Below, in pieces: positions 52,953 through 61,840 of a stretch of DNA of 64,000 nt. The notes below the pieces were generated by a model, which was not told the DNA's origin, ran no database searches, and was given only the letters and a program-made list of their open reading frames with translations. The stretch covers positions 62,001 to 126,000 of the forward strand of contig NZ_NPKQ01000011.1 of the NCBI RefSeq assembly GCF_008329525.1. Reading direction: 5' to 3'. The first letter of the stretch is position 1; every line of letters starts with the position of its first letter. The stretch comes from Tardiphaga sp. P9-11. Its GTDB lineage: Bacteria; Pseudomonadota; Alphaproteobacteria; Rhizobiales; Xanthobacteraceae. Position numbers and translations under genes: made by a program.

Positions 52953-53117
52953 ATGAAGAACCTCGTTTCGCGTTTCATGAAGGATGAGTCCGGCGCCACC
53001 GCTATCGAATACGGCCTGATTGCTGCCGGCATCTCGCTGGCCATCATCGCGGTCGTTAACGGCCTCGGCTCGAACCTGAACACCAAGTTCACCTCGATAA
53101 ACACCTCGCTCAAGTAA
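52953..53117 (+). CDS. Flp/Fap-type pilin, major subunit
   Basis: A 54-residue type IVb prepilin. The leader MKNLVSRFMKDESG is cleaved after Gly, giving ATAIEYGLIAAGISLAII with Glu at +5 and Tyr at +6, the Flp signature. The C-terminus is short (NTKFTSINTSLK). GGAG lies nine bases before the ATG. The 284-base region upstream (from 52669) holds no other gene and should carry its promoter, which I could not define. A strong terminator follows, so pilin mRNA is probably made separately from cpaA onward. Confidence 0.93.
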   Translation: MKNLVSRFMKDESGATAIEYGLIAAGISLAIIAVVNGLGSNLNTKFTSINTSLK

Positions 53118-53137
53118 GCGACTGTTACGAGTGCATC

Positions 53138-53166
53138 AAAGGCTCCGGATTCCGGAGCCTTTTTTG
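53138..53166 (+). terminator. Rho-independent terminator after the Flp pilin gene
   Basis: AAAGGCTCCGGA and TCCGGAGCCTTT form a stem with almost no loop (the innermost pairs must open), followed by a run of T to 53165. It starts 21 bases after the pilin stop. Confidence 0.9.
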
Positions 53167-53210
53167 TTTCCGAATGCTGCCGACCGTCGGCCTTCAGGAT
53201 CGTTCTGCGT

Positions 53211-53345
53211 ATGAGACACCCAGGCACACCCGGTTCCCTCCTGGAAGGACTGCAGCTTTCGCTGCGCGACCCCGCCGGCCTGGTTTGCGCCGCATTGATC
53301 CTCGCGCTGGTCGCGGTCGCAATTCGGATCGTCAGCGTTTGGTGA
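53211..53345 (+). CDS. Possible 44-residue single-pass membrane peptide
   Basis: An ATG frame between the pilin terminator and cpaA encodes 44 residues. The N-terminal half is polar (RHPGTPGSLLEGLQLSLRD), followed by one hydrophobic helix AGLVCAALILALVAVAIRIV and ending in Trp. The hydrophobic helix and compact size are protein-like, but the ribosome binding site is weak (AGGA about 11 bases upstream) and no homolog comes to mind. It is too short to be sure. Confidence 0.35.
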   Translation: MRHPGTPGSLLEGLQLSLRDPAGLVCAALILALVAVAIRIVSVW

Positions 53346-53420
53346 ATTGTTTCTTGTTGTCCGATTGTTCATTTCTGTTGGCTAGGTTTTTCATCGTCGC
53401 CGCAACAGGCCTTTGAAGCC

Positions 53421-53945
53421 ATGATCCTCGATTTGACGCGTCTTCTGCTGTTCCCGGGCCTGATGGCCTATGCGGCGATCAGCGATCTTTTCACGATGAC
53501 CATCTCAAACCGCATCTCGTTGCTGCTGGTGGCTGGTTTCGCCGCACTTGCGGTCTTCGGCGGGATGGGCCTTCACGATGCGCTGTCGCATCTCGGCGCG
53601 GGCGCGACCGTGCTGGTGGTCGCTTTCGCCTGCTTCGCGTTCGGCTGGATCGGTGGCGGCGATGCCAAGCTCGCCGCAACCGCGGGACTGTGGTTCGGCT
53701 TCGACCATCTCCTGAACTACCTCGTTTACGCTTCACTGTTCGGCGGCGCGCTAACGTTGCTACTGCTCCAGTTCCGGCAGTGGCCGCTGCCCTATGCGCT
53801 CGGCGGCCAGGCCTGGCTGATGCGTCTGCATCACAAGGAAACCGGAATCCCCTACGGTGTGGCCCTCGCCCTCGGTGCGCTGCTCGTTTACCCGGACACC
53901 AACTGGATAAAGACGATCGATCTGGCGCGTCTCGCGCTTCACTGA
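53421..53945 (+). CDS. cpaA: Prepilin peptidase CpaA (TadV)
   Basis: A 174-residue membrane aspartyl protease that cleaves the Flp pilin and TadE/TadG-like leaders. About six membrane segments are present. The catalytic aspartates are in AAISDLFTMTISN (first Asp) and the GGGDAKLAA motif (second Asp). It lacks the methylase domain of PilD, as usual for CpaA. It begins the assembly operon that continues with cpaB. Confidence 0.92.
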   Translation: MILDLTRLLLFPGLMAYAAISDLFTMTISNRISLLLVAGFAALAVFGGMGLHDALSHLGAGATVLVVAFACFAFGWIGGGDAKLAATAGLWFGFDHLLNYLVYASLFGGALTLLLLQFRQWPLPYALGGQAWLMRLHHKETGIPYGVALALGALLVYPDTNWIKTIDLARLALH

Positions 53946-54065
53946 GATCTGAACTTTCTATTAACGCGATTTAGATACCGCTCATTAACCATGCTTTGAC
54001 GAATAACTGGTCAACTCCCGTTACAGCGACGGCAGCGTCGCGGCGTAATGTGGAAAGTGAAGCGT

Positions 54066-54851
54066 ATGAATACCGCACGCATTGTGGTCCTCGCCATTGC
54101 ACTCGGCGCTGGCAGTGTGGCGCTATATCTTGCGAGCACTTCGGACACACCGCCGCCCCCTCAGGTCGCCGAAGCCCCGACAACTGACGTTCTGGTCGCC
54201 AAAGCCGATATCGCGCTCGGTCAGGCGCTCGGTCCCGATGATGTCCAGTGGCAGTCCTGGCCCGCATCAGCGGCAAGCACCAACGTCATCAGCCGTAACA
54301 GCCGCCCGGACGCGGCGACGCAAATCGCCGGCTCCATCGCGCGTTCGGCCTTCATTGCCGGCGAACCGATCCGTGAACCGAAACTGGTGCGGGCCAATGG
54401 CGCCGGCTTCATGGCCGCCGTTCTGCCGACCGGCATGCGTGCCGTCTCCACCGAAATTTCGCCAGAAACCGGCGCTGGCGGCTTCATCCTGCCGAACGAT
54501 CGCGTCGACGTGATCCTGTCGAAGCGCGAACGTGGCGGCGATCGCGGCGGTGCTGAAGTCGTGAACTCCGAGATCATTCTGAACAACATCCGCGTTCTAG
54601 CCATCGATCAGGCGCCCAAGGAGAAGGACGGCCAGAATTCAGTCGTCGGCAAGACCGCAACGCTCGAATTGAAGCCCGAACAGGCCGAGTTGCTCGCCCG
54701 CGCGCGGCAGAGCGGCACGATCTCGCTGGCGTTGCGCGCCCTGGTCGACGCCAACGCGCCTGCGCCGGTTGAAGATCCGAATGGCGGCAAGCGCGACAGC
54801 ATTAACATCGTGCGCTACGGCATCCCGTCGACCGCGACCATGACGAAGTGA
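54066..54851 (+). CDS. cpaB: Flp pilus assembly protein CpaB (RcpC)
   Basis: A 261-residue periplasmic protein. An N-terminal membrane anchor/signal (about 4-22) is followed by a SAF domain (VAKADIALGQALGPDDVQWQSWP) and an RcpC/CpaB domain (AVSTEISPETGAGGFILPNDRVDVILSKR). The ATG at 54066 (MNTARIVV) is chosen over 54048 because it starts directly before the hydrophobic anchor. It likely stabilises the secretin CpaC, which follows. Confidence 0.9.
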   Translation: MNTARIVVLAIALGAGSVALYLASTSDTPPPPQVAEAPTTDVLVAKADIALGQALGPDDVQWQSWPASAASTNVISRNSRPDAATQIAGSIARSAFIAGEPIREPKLVRANGAGFMAAVLPTGMRAVSTEISPETGAGGFILPNDRVDVILSKRERGGDRGGAEVVNSEIILNNIRVLAIDQAPKEKDGQNSVVGKTATLELKPEQAELLARARQSGTISLALRALVDANAPAPVEDPNGGKRDSINIVRYGIPSTATMTK

Positions 54852-54868
54852 TCAAGAGGACGCAGGCG

Positions 54869-56323
54869 ATGAAGCACATCATAACAGGCGGATCGATGCG
54901 GGCTCTTGCAGCCCGTGCACTGTCGCTCACCGCCATCACGGCGCTCACGATCAATCCCGTATTGACGCCAATTTTCGCGGCCGACTCCGCATCCATGCAA
55001 GCCGGCAGCGCCGGCGCATTGAACGCGAAATTCCTGCCGCTCGGCATCGGCAAGTCGATCGTCATCGACCTGCCGCGCGACATCAAGGATGTGCTGGTCG
55101 CCGATCCCAAGATCGCCAACGCCGTCGTGCGTTCGGCACAGCGCGCCTACATCATCGGCGCGACCGTAGGCCAGACCAACATCGTCTTCTTCGACGTCAG
55201 CGGCCAACAGATCGCCGCCTACGATATCGCCGTCACACGCGACCTGAATGGTATTCGGGCCGCGCTCAAGCAGACCTTGCCGAATGCCGATATTCGCATC
55301 GAAGGTCTGGGCGATGGCGTGATGCTGTCGGGTACGGCATCGAGCCAGGTCGAAGCGCAGCAGGCCGCGGACCTCGCGGCGCGCCTCGTCGGCGGCCCGG
55401 ACAAGGTCGTGAACAGCATCTCGGTGCGCGGGCGTGATCAGGTCATGCTCAAGGTCACCGTTGCGGAAGTCCAGCGCAACATCGTCAAGCAGCTCGGCGT
55501 CGATCTGTCGGCATCGATGAGCTACGGCACGTCCGTCGTCAACTTCAACAATAGCAACCCGTTCACGGCGCGCGGCAGCAGCCTGGTCTCCGATAATGCT
55601 CTCAAAGCATCCTTCGGATCGACGCCATCCGTCACGGCGACGCTGAAGGCGATGGAAAACGCCGGCGTCATCCGGACACTCGCCGAGCCCACGTTGACCG
55701 CAATCTCCGGCGAAACCGCCAATTTCCTTGCAGGCGGTGAATTCCCGGTCCCCGGCGGCAATACCTGCGATCCCACGACGCGGATCTGTACGACGCAGAT
55801 CACCTTCAAGAAGTTCGGTATCTCGCTGGGCTTCACGCCGGTGGTTCTGAGCGAAGGTCGTATCAGCCTGCGTGTCGGCACCGAAGTCTCTGAGCTCTCG
55901 CAGGAAAATTCCGTCACGATCAGCGGAACGTCGATCCCGGCGATCAAGGTCAACCGTGCGGACACCACGCTCGAGATACCGTCCGGCGGTTCGATGGTGA
56001 TGGCCGGCCTTATCAAGCAGCAGACCAAAGCTGCCATCAGCGGCCTGCCGGGCATGTCGCAATTGCCTGTGCTGGGCACGTTGTTCCGCAGCCGGGATTA
56101 CGTCAACAACAACACCGAGCTGATGGTCCTAGTCACGCCCTATGTGGTCCGCGCCGTCGCGCAGAAGGATCTCTCGCGTCCGGATGACGGCTTCGTGGAT
56201 GCATCCGATCCGCAGGCCGATCTGCTCGGCAACGTCAACCGCATCTATGGCGCACCCAACCGTGCCGAGCCGGCGCCGACAACGCGCAGCTATCGCGGCG
56301 TTTTCGGCTTCATCACGGATTGA
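54869..56323 (+). CDS. cpaC: Flp pilus outer-membrane secretin CpaC (RcpA)
   Basis: A 484-residue secretin. After a signal peptide come an N-domain (KSIVIDLPRDIKDVLVADPKIANAVV), a BON-like segment (PNADIRIEGLGDGVMLSG), and the secretin pore domain (LAEPTLTAISGETANFLAGGEFPVP, and VPSGGSMVMAGLIKQQTKA-like IPSGGSMVMAGL). It forms the outer-membrane channel for the Flp pilus. I use the ATG at 54869; a GTG at 54848 overlapping the cpaB stop is possible. Confidence 0.93.
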   Translation: MKHIITGGSMRALAARALSLTAITALTINPVLTPIFAADSASMQAGSAGALNAKFLPLGIGKSIVIDLPRDIKDVLVADPKIANAVVRSAQRAYIIGATVGQTNIVFFDVSGQQIAAYDIAVTRDLNGIRAALKQTLPNADIRIEGLGDGVMLSGTASSQVEAQQAADLAARLVGGPDKVVNSISVRGRDQVMLKVTVAEVQRNIVKQLGVDLSASMSYGTSVVNFNNSNPFTARGSSLVSDNALKASFGSTPSVTATLKAMENAGVIRTLAEPTLTAISGETANFLAGGEFPVPGGNTCDPTTRICTTQITFKKFGISLGFTPVVLSEGRISLRVGTEVSELSQENSVTISGTSIPAIKVNRADTTLEIPSGGSMVMAGLIKQQTKAAISGLPGMSQLPVLGTLFRSRDYVNNNTELMVLVTPYVVRAVAQKDLSRPDDGFVDASDPQADLLGNVNRIYGAPNRAEPAPTTRSYRGVFGFITD

Positions 56324-56331
56324 GACGGGAC

Positions 56332-57081
56332 ATGTATCCGATGACCATGATCAAGCACACAGCGATATACCCTTCGCGCACGCGGACTGCCACCGGCGCG
56401 CTGCTGTTCCTGGCGCTTGCGCTCGGGGGCTGCAAGACCGTCGCGCAGGACACCACATCCAGTATACCGGACGATTACCGGTTGCGGCATCCCATCGTTG
56501 TCGAAGAACGGGCCAAGACCACCGAGGTTTTCGTCGGCAGCCAGCGCGGCGGCCTGTCTGCCACACAGCGCGCGGATGTCATATCGCTCGGTCAGGACTG
56601 GTTGCGCGAAGGCACCGGCGTCATCACCGCGGAGGTGCCGGTCAATACACCGAATGCACGCGCCGCCAAAGAGTCCTATCGTGAGGTTCATTCGCTCCTG
56701 ATGGCGATCGGCATTCCGCAGAACGGCGTCCAGATGCGCAGCTATCAGCCAAGCGATCCGCGTATGTTGCCGACCATCCGCGTCAGCTACCCGCTGATCG
56801 CGGCTTCGGCCGGTCCGTGCGGCACCTGGCCCGACGACCTTGCATCGTCGATCAAGAACAAGGGCTATCTCGCGAACAAGCCGTACCACAATCTCGGCTG
56901 TGCGCAGCAACGCAATCTCGCCGCCATGGTCGCCAATCCTTCGGATCTGGTACAGCCGCGCGCCGAAGCCCCTCTCTATGCCGGCCGACGTACCGTCGTG
57001 CTGGACAAGTATCGCAAAGGTGAGAGCACCGCGACGACCTATCCCGAAGACAAGACCAAAATCAGCAATGTGGGCCAATGA
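56332..57081 (+). CDS. cpaD: Flp pilus assembly lipoprotein CpaD (RcpB)
   Basis: A 249-residue protein with a lipoprotein signal ending LALGGC (lipobox) at about residue 33. The body includes STQRADVISLGQDWLREGTGVI-type sequence and a C-terminal segment with YHNLGCAQQRNLAAMVANPSDLVQPR, diagnostic of CpaD. It is anchored in the outer membrane with the secretin. The exact start is uncertain (56320 TTG, 56332 ATG or 56341 ATG). Its stop overlaps cpaE by ATGA. Confidence 0.9.
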   Translation: MYPMTMIKHTAIYPSRTRTATGALLFLALALGGCKTVAQDTTSSIPDDYRLRHPIVVEERAKTTEVFVGSQRGGLSATQRADVISLGQDWLREGTGVITAEVPVNTPNARAAKESYREVHSLLMAIGIPQNGVQMRSYQPSDPRMLPTIRVSYPLIAASAGPCGTWPDDLASSIKNKGYLANKPYHNLGCAQQRNLAAMVANPSDLVQPRAEAPLYAGRRTVVLDKYRKGESTATTYPEDKTKISNVGQ

Positions 57082-58346
57082 TTAGCTACGCGCAGAAAAC
57101 CGCAGACGAGCAGCCCTCCGCCGCAACACCAGCGGCAGAGGAGCATATTGCGCCGGCACCGCGGGTGTCGGTGCAGGCGTTCTGCGAGACCGTAGAAACC
57201 GCTGCCGCTGTGCAGGCTGCGGCCGAAGACAGGCGCCTGGGCAAGGCTCACATCAAGATCCAAATGGGTGGCATGCCTGCGGCCATCGAAGCGTACCGGT
57301 CGGCACCGACGCCGAACGTAATCGTTCTCGAAACCGAGCCACGCGGCGATATTCTCGCTGGTCTTGATCAACTGGCCACCGTCTGCGACGCCGGCACGCG
57401 CGTTGTCGTCATCGGCAAGGTCAATGACGTCACGCTGTACCGCGAGCTCGTTCGCCGCGGCGTCAGCGACTACGTGATCGCGCCTGTTGCAACTATCGAC
57501 GTCGTGCGTTCGATCTGCGGACTGTTCTCGGCACCGGAAGCCAAGGCCGTCGGCCGCATCATTGCCGTGGTTGGCGCCAAAGGCGGCGTCGGCGCGTCCA
57601 CGATCGCCCACAATGTCGCCTGGGCGATCGCACGCGATCTAGCACTCGACTCCGTTGTTGCCGATCTCGATCTCGCCTTCGGAACTGCCGGGCTGGACTA
57701 CAACCAGGACCCGCCACAGGGCATCGCCGATGCAGTGTTTTCGCCGGATCGTGTCGACACCGCCTTCATCGACCGACTGCTGTCGAAGTGCACCGATCAT
57801 CTCAGCCTGCTGGCTGCACCTGCCACGCTGGACCGCGTCTACGACTTCGGCAGCGAAGCCTTTGACTCGATCTTCGACACGCTGCGGTCGACGATGCCCT
57901 GCATCGTGCTCGACGTTCCGCATCAATGGTCGGGTTGGACCAAGCGGGCACTGATCGGCGCGGACGACATCCTGATCGTCGCAGCGCCGGATCTCGCCAA
58001 CCTGCGCAATACCAAGAACATGTACGATCTGATCAAGGCCTCGCGGCCCAATGATCGCGCACCGCTGTACTGCCTCAATCAGGTCGGCGTTCCAAAACGG
58101 CCCGAAATCAGCGCCAGTGAATTTGCCAAGGCCATCGAGACGCCGCCGATCGTCACGATCCCGTTCGACCCACAGATGTTCGGCTCGGCCGCCAATAATG
58201 GTCAGATGATCGCCGAAATTGCGGCCGGCCATCGCACAACCGAACTCTTTCTGCAGATTGCGCAACGGCTGACCGGTCGCGGCGAGACCAAGAAGCCACG
58301 AGGATCCTTCCTGGGTCCATTCCTGGAGAAACTGCGGTCGAAGTAA
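57078..58346 (+). CDS. cpaE: Flp pilus polar localisation ATPase-like protein CpaE (TadZ)
   Basis: A 422-residue protein with an N-terminal receiver-like domain (about 45-140) and a MinD/ParA-type domain. Its P-loop reads VVGAKGGVGASTIAHNVAW: the first Lys is present, but the canonical Lys of GKT is Ala-Ser, a departure typical of CpaE/TadZ and consistent with weak ATP use. VADLDLAFGTAGLD is the Walker A' partner. It positions the pilus machine at the pole in Caulobacter. Its start overlaps the cpaD stop. Confidence 0.92.
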   Translation: MISYAQKTADEQPSAATPAAEEHIAPAPRVSVQAFCETVETAAAVQAAAEDRRLGKAHIKIQMGGMPAAIEAYRSAPTPNVIVLETEPRGDILAGLDQLATVCDAGTRVVVIGKVNDVTLYRELVRRGVSDYVIAPVATIDVVRSICGLFSAPEAKAVGRIIAVVGAKGGVGASTIAHNVAWAIARDLALDSVVADLDLAFGTAGLDYNQDPPQGIADAVFSPDRVDTAFIDRLLSKCTDHLSLLAAPATLDRVYDFGSEAFDSIFDTLRSTMPCIVLDVPHQWSGWTKRALIGADDILIVAAPDLANLRNTKNMYDLIKASRPNDRAPLYCLNQVGVPKRPEISASEFAKAIETPPIVTIPFDPQMFGSAANNGQMIAEIAAGHRTTELFLQIAQRLTGRGETKKPRGSFLGPFLEKLRSK

Positions 58347-58367
58347 TTCACCGCATGGAGTACTATC

Positions 58368-59816
58368 GTGTTTGGTAAGCGTAGCGGAACAGATACCGAT
58401 GTCCGGGCCGTCAAGCCCGCCAGCGCGCCGGAGCCTTCTCTCGGCGCGATGGCTGCGTCTACGCCTCCGGCTGTGTCATCGCCGCCGCTGTCACCCGCGC
58501 GAGCAGCGCCGACAATAGCAGAGCGCCGTTCGGAGAATTACTACCAGGTCAAGGCGACGATTTTCGGCGCTCTGATCGAGGCTATAGATCTCGCGCAACT
58601 CGCCAAGCTCGATGCCGAATCCGCGCGCGAAGAAATCCGCGACATCGTCAACGAGATCATTGCGATCAAGAACATCGTGATGTCCATCGCCGAGCAGGAG
58701 GAACTGCTCGACGATATCTGTAACGACGTGCTCGGTTATGGTCCGCTGGAGCCATTGCTGGCGCGCGACGACATTGCCGACATCATGGTCAATGGCGCGG
58801 GCACGGTGTTCATCGAAGTCGGCGGCAAGATCCAGAAGACCGGCATCCGCTTCCGCGATAATCAGCAGTTGCTGAATATCTGCCAGCGCATCGTCAGCCA
58901 GGTCGGCCGCCGCGTCGACGAATCTTCACCGATCTGCGACGCCCGTCTTGCCGACGGATCGCGCGTCAACGCCATCGTGCCGCCGCTGGCCATCGATGGT
59001 CCTGCGCTGACGATTCGTAAGTTCAAGAAGGACAAGCTGACGCTCGAGCAGCTGGTCAAATTCGGCGCGATCTCGCCGGACGGCGCCCAGATCCTCCAGA
59101 TCATCGGCCGTTGCCGCGCCAACGTGCTGATCTCTGGCGGTACCGGTTCGGGCAAGACCACGCTGCTGAACTGCCTCACCAACTATATCGACGACGACGA
59201 GCGCATCATCACCTGTGAGGACGCCGCTGAACTCCAGCTGCAGCAGCCTCACGTGGTGCGACTGGAAACCCGGCCGCCGAACATCGAAGGCGAAGGCCAG
59301 ATCACGATGCGCGAACTGGTGCGCAACTGTCTGCGTATGCGTCCGGAGCGCATTATCGTCGGCGAAGTCCGTGGCCCCGAGGCATTCGACCTGTTGCAGG
59401 CGATGAATACCGGCCATGACGGCTCGATGGGCACCCTGCACGCCAACAATCCGCGCGAAGCATTGTCGCGCTGCGAGTCGATGATCACCATGGGCGGCTT
59501 CTCGCTGCCGTCGCGCACGATTCGCGAAATGATCTGCGCGTCGATCGACGTCATCGTTCAGGCAGCCCGTCTTCGCGACGGTTCGCGCCGCATCACGCAC
59601 ATCACCGAGGTGATGGGCATGGAAGGCGATACCATCATTACGCAGGACCTGTTCGTCTACGACATGGTTGGCGAAGACGCCAACGGCAACATCATCGGAC
59701 GGCATCGCTCGACCGGCATTGGCCGGCCGCGGTTCTGGGATCGTGCCCGCTATTACGGCGAGGAGAAGCGGCTCGCGGCGGCGCTCGATGCTGCCGAAGT
59801 CATAGCGCCGAACTGA
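58368..59816 (+). CDS. cpaF: Flp pilus secretion ATPase CpaF (TadA)
   Basis: A 482-residue hexameric ATPase. An N-terminal Pro/Ala-rich tail (about 1-55) precedes a helical domain and the ATPase core. It has Walker A GGTGSGKTTLL (about 256-266), the Asp box, Walker B RIIVGEVRGPEAFD and the His box GSMGTLHANNPREA. It drives pilin extrusion at the inner membrane. The start is GTG at 58368 (MFGKRSG). Confidence 0.94.
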   Translation: MFGKRSGTDTDVRAVKPASAPEPSLGAMAASTPPAVSSPPLSPARAAPTIAERRSENYYQVKATIFGALIEAIDLAQLAKLDAESAREEIRDIVNEIIAIKNIVMSIAEQEELLDDICNDVLGYGPLEPLLARDDIADIMVNGAGTVFIEVGGKIQKTGIRFRDNQQLLNICQRIVSQVGRRVDESSPICDARLADGSRVNAIVPPLAIDGPALTIRKFKKDKLTLEQLVKFGAISPDGAQILQIIGRCRANVLISGGTGSGKTTLLNCLTNYIDDDERIITCEDAAELQLQQPHVVRLETRPPNIEGEGQITMRELVRNCLRMRPERIIVGEVRGPEAFDLLQAMNTGHDGSMGTLHANNPREALSRCESMITMGGFSLPSRTIREMICASIDVIVQAARLRDGSRRITHITEVMGMEGDTIITQDLFVYDMVGEDANGNIIGRHRSTGIGRPRFWDRARYYGEEKRLAAALDAAEVIAPN

Positions 59817-59826
59817 GGAGCGAGTG

Positions 59827-60801
59827 ATGAACATGCAGGCGCTCGCATTGGCATTCATGGCCAGCATCGCCGTCGGCGGTCTGGCCTGGGTATTTCTCTA
59901 TCCGCTCTTGTCCGGCGAGAAGAAGGCCGAGGTCCGCCGCGCATCGGTCGCACGCTCGGAGCCGGTGGCGCGCCAGGTCGACAGGACCCAACGCTCCCGG
60001 CGTGAGCAAGTCGAAGGATCGCTCAAGGAAGTCGAAGCACGTCTTCAGAAAGAAAAGAAGATCCCACTCGGGACCCGGATAGCGCAGGCCGGGCTCGACT
60101 GGACCGATCAGAAATTCATGGTGATCTCCGGCATTCTGGGGGGCGGAAGCTTCCTGATGACAATGCTGTTTGGCGGCGGTTTACTCGCGGCCGCTGGCCT
60201 CGGATTCGCCGCCGGCTTCGGCCTGCCGCGCTGGATACTCGGCTTTCTCAAGAAGCGGCGCGAAGCCGCCTTCCTCAAGGCGCTACCAGATGCCGTCGAC
60301 GTCATCGTTCGCGGTATCAAGGCCGGCCTGCCGTTGTTCGATTCGATCAAAGTTGTCGCTGCCGACGCATCGGAGCCCCTGCGTAGCGAGTTTCTTGCCA
60401 TCATCGAAACTCAGACGATCGGCATGCCGCTCGGCGAGGCCTGTGCGCGGCTCTATGAGCGCATGCCGCTTCCGGAAGCCAACTTCTTCGGTATCGTCAT
60501 CGCGATTCAGCAGAAATCGGGCGGCAACCTCTCGGAAGCTCTCGGCAATCTCTCCAAGGTGTTGCGCGATCGCAAGAAAATGGCCGAGAAAATCCAGGCC
60601 ATGTCGATGGAAGCCAAAGCTTCCGCCGGCATCATCGGCTCGCTGCCGCCGATCGTGATGTTGCTCGTCTATCTCAGTACGCCTGAATATATTTCACTGC
60701 TGTGGACCCATCCGACGGGCCGGCTGATGCTGGCGGCCTGCGTGGTCTGGATGTCCTGCGGCATCTTCGTCATGAAACGCATGATCAACTTCGACTTCTG
60801 A
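59827..60801 (+). CDS. tadB: Flp pilus inner-membrane platform protein TadB
   Basis: A 324-residue GspF-like membrane protein. An N-terminal helix (about 5-25), a basic cytoplasmic stretch (RRASVARSEPVARQVDRTQRSRR), two central helices and a GspF domain with LPDAVDVIVRGIKAGLPLFDSIKVV and GGNLSEALGNLSKVLRDR are visible. It forms the inner-membrane platform with TadC. The ATG at 59827 is chosen over a GTG three bases upstream. It follows cpaF by ten bases. Confidence 0.92.
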   Translation: MNMQALALAFMASIAVGGLAWVFLYPLLSGEKKAEVRRASVARSEPVARQVDRTQRSRREQVEGSLKEVEARLQKEKKIPLGTRIAQAGLDWTDQKFMVISGILGGGSFLMTMLFGGGLLAAAGLGFAAGFGLPRWILGFLKKRREAAFLKALPDAVDVIVRGIKAGLPLFDSIKVVAADASEPLRSEFLAIIETQTIGMPLGEACARLYERMPLPEANFFGIVIAIQQKSGGNLSEALGNLSKVLRDRKKMAEKIQAMSMEAKASAGIIGSLPPIVMLLVYLSTPEYISLLWTHPTGRLMLAACVVWMSCGIFVMKRMINFDF

Positions 60802-60811
60802 TGGTGCTGAC

Positions 60812-61786
60812 ATGCTCGATCTCCTGATAGCAAAGCTCCACGACATCCGTTTCATGACGATGCTACTTGCCGCGATCGCGGTTGCAGCAACGGCCTACAG
60901 CCTGCTTACGCCACTCTTCGCGGGCGACGGTCTCGCCAAGCGCATGAAGGCTGTCGCAAGCGAGCGGGAGCGGCTGCGGCAACGTGAGCGAGATCGCATG
61001 GCCAAAGGCGAGAGAGTATCGCTGCGCCAAACGCCGAAGCAGCTCGTTTCCAAGGTCGTGACCGACTTCAACCTCGGCAAGTGGCTGGCGCAGGAGGCCG
61101 CACTCGACAAGCTCGTGATGGCCGGCTATCGCGGCCAGGCGCCCTATATTACATTCCTGTTCTTCCGCGCCGTCACGCCGATCGTGTTCCTGGTCTTCGC
61201 GATCCTCTATGTGTTCGTGATCTCGCGCATGGAGCAATCGACGCCCATCAAGATCGGCATGTGCCTCGGCGCCGCCTATCTCGGCCTGCAGGCACCGATG
61301 ATCTTTCTCAAGAATGCGATCTCCAAGCGCCAGCTTTCGATCCGTCGCGCGTTTCCAGACGCACTTGATCTGCTGCTGATCTGTATCGAATCCGGTATGT
61401 CCATCGAAGTCGCGTTTCGCCGCGTATCCATCGAGATCGGCTCGCAGTCGGTGGCGCTGGCCGAAGAATTCACGCTGACCACAGCCGAGTTGTCCTATCT
61501 GCAGGATCGTAAGGTTGCGTATGAGAACCTCGCAAAACGTACCGGACTTGAGGGCGTCAAATCGGTCTGTCTGGCGCTGATGCAGTCGGAGCGTTACGGC
61601 ACCCCGCTCGGGCAGAGCCTGCGCGTCATGGCGCAGGAAAACCGCGACATGCGTATGAACGAGGCCGAGAAGAAGGCTGCCGCGCTGCCGCCCAAGCTGA
61701 CCGTGCCGATGATCCTGTTCTTCCTGCCAGTGCTGTTCGTCGTCATTCTCGGCCCGACGGGCATCAAGGTCGCAGCGATGCAGTAA
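60812..61786 (+). CDS. tadC: Flp pilus inner-membrane platform protein TadC
   Basis: A 324-residue GspF-like membrane protein paralogous to TadB. An N-terminal helix (about 12-34) precedes a basic linker (RERLRQRERDRMAKGERVSLR). Then come two helices and the core with FPDALDLLLICIESGMSIEVAFRRV and RTGLEGVKSVCLALMQSERYGTPLGQSLRV. It ends with a membrane helix (ILFFLPVLFVVILGPTGIKV). It is the last plus-strand gene of the locus; no clear terminator lies before the convergent TadD-like gene. Confidence 0.92.
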   Translation: MLDLLIAKLHDIRFMTMLLAAIAVAATAYSLLTPLFAGDGLAKRMKAVASERERLRQRERDRMAKGERVSLRQTPKQLVSKVVTDFNLGKWLAQEAALDKLVMAGYRGQAPYITFLFFRAVTPIVFLVFAILYVFVISRMEQSTPIKIGMCLGAAYLGLQAPMIFLKNAISKRQLSIRRAFPDALDLLLICIESGMSIEVAFRRVSIEIGSQSVALAEEFTLTTAELSYLQDRKVAYENLAKRTGLEGVKSVCLALMQSERYGTPLGQSLRVMAQENRDMRMNEAEKKAAALPPKLTVPMILFFLPVLFVVILGPTGIKVAAMQ

Positions 61787-61840
61787 GGCCAGTGCCGCCG
61801 GCCCTGCTGAACATCATTGCGGAATTTGATTGACGAGGAA

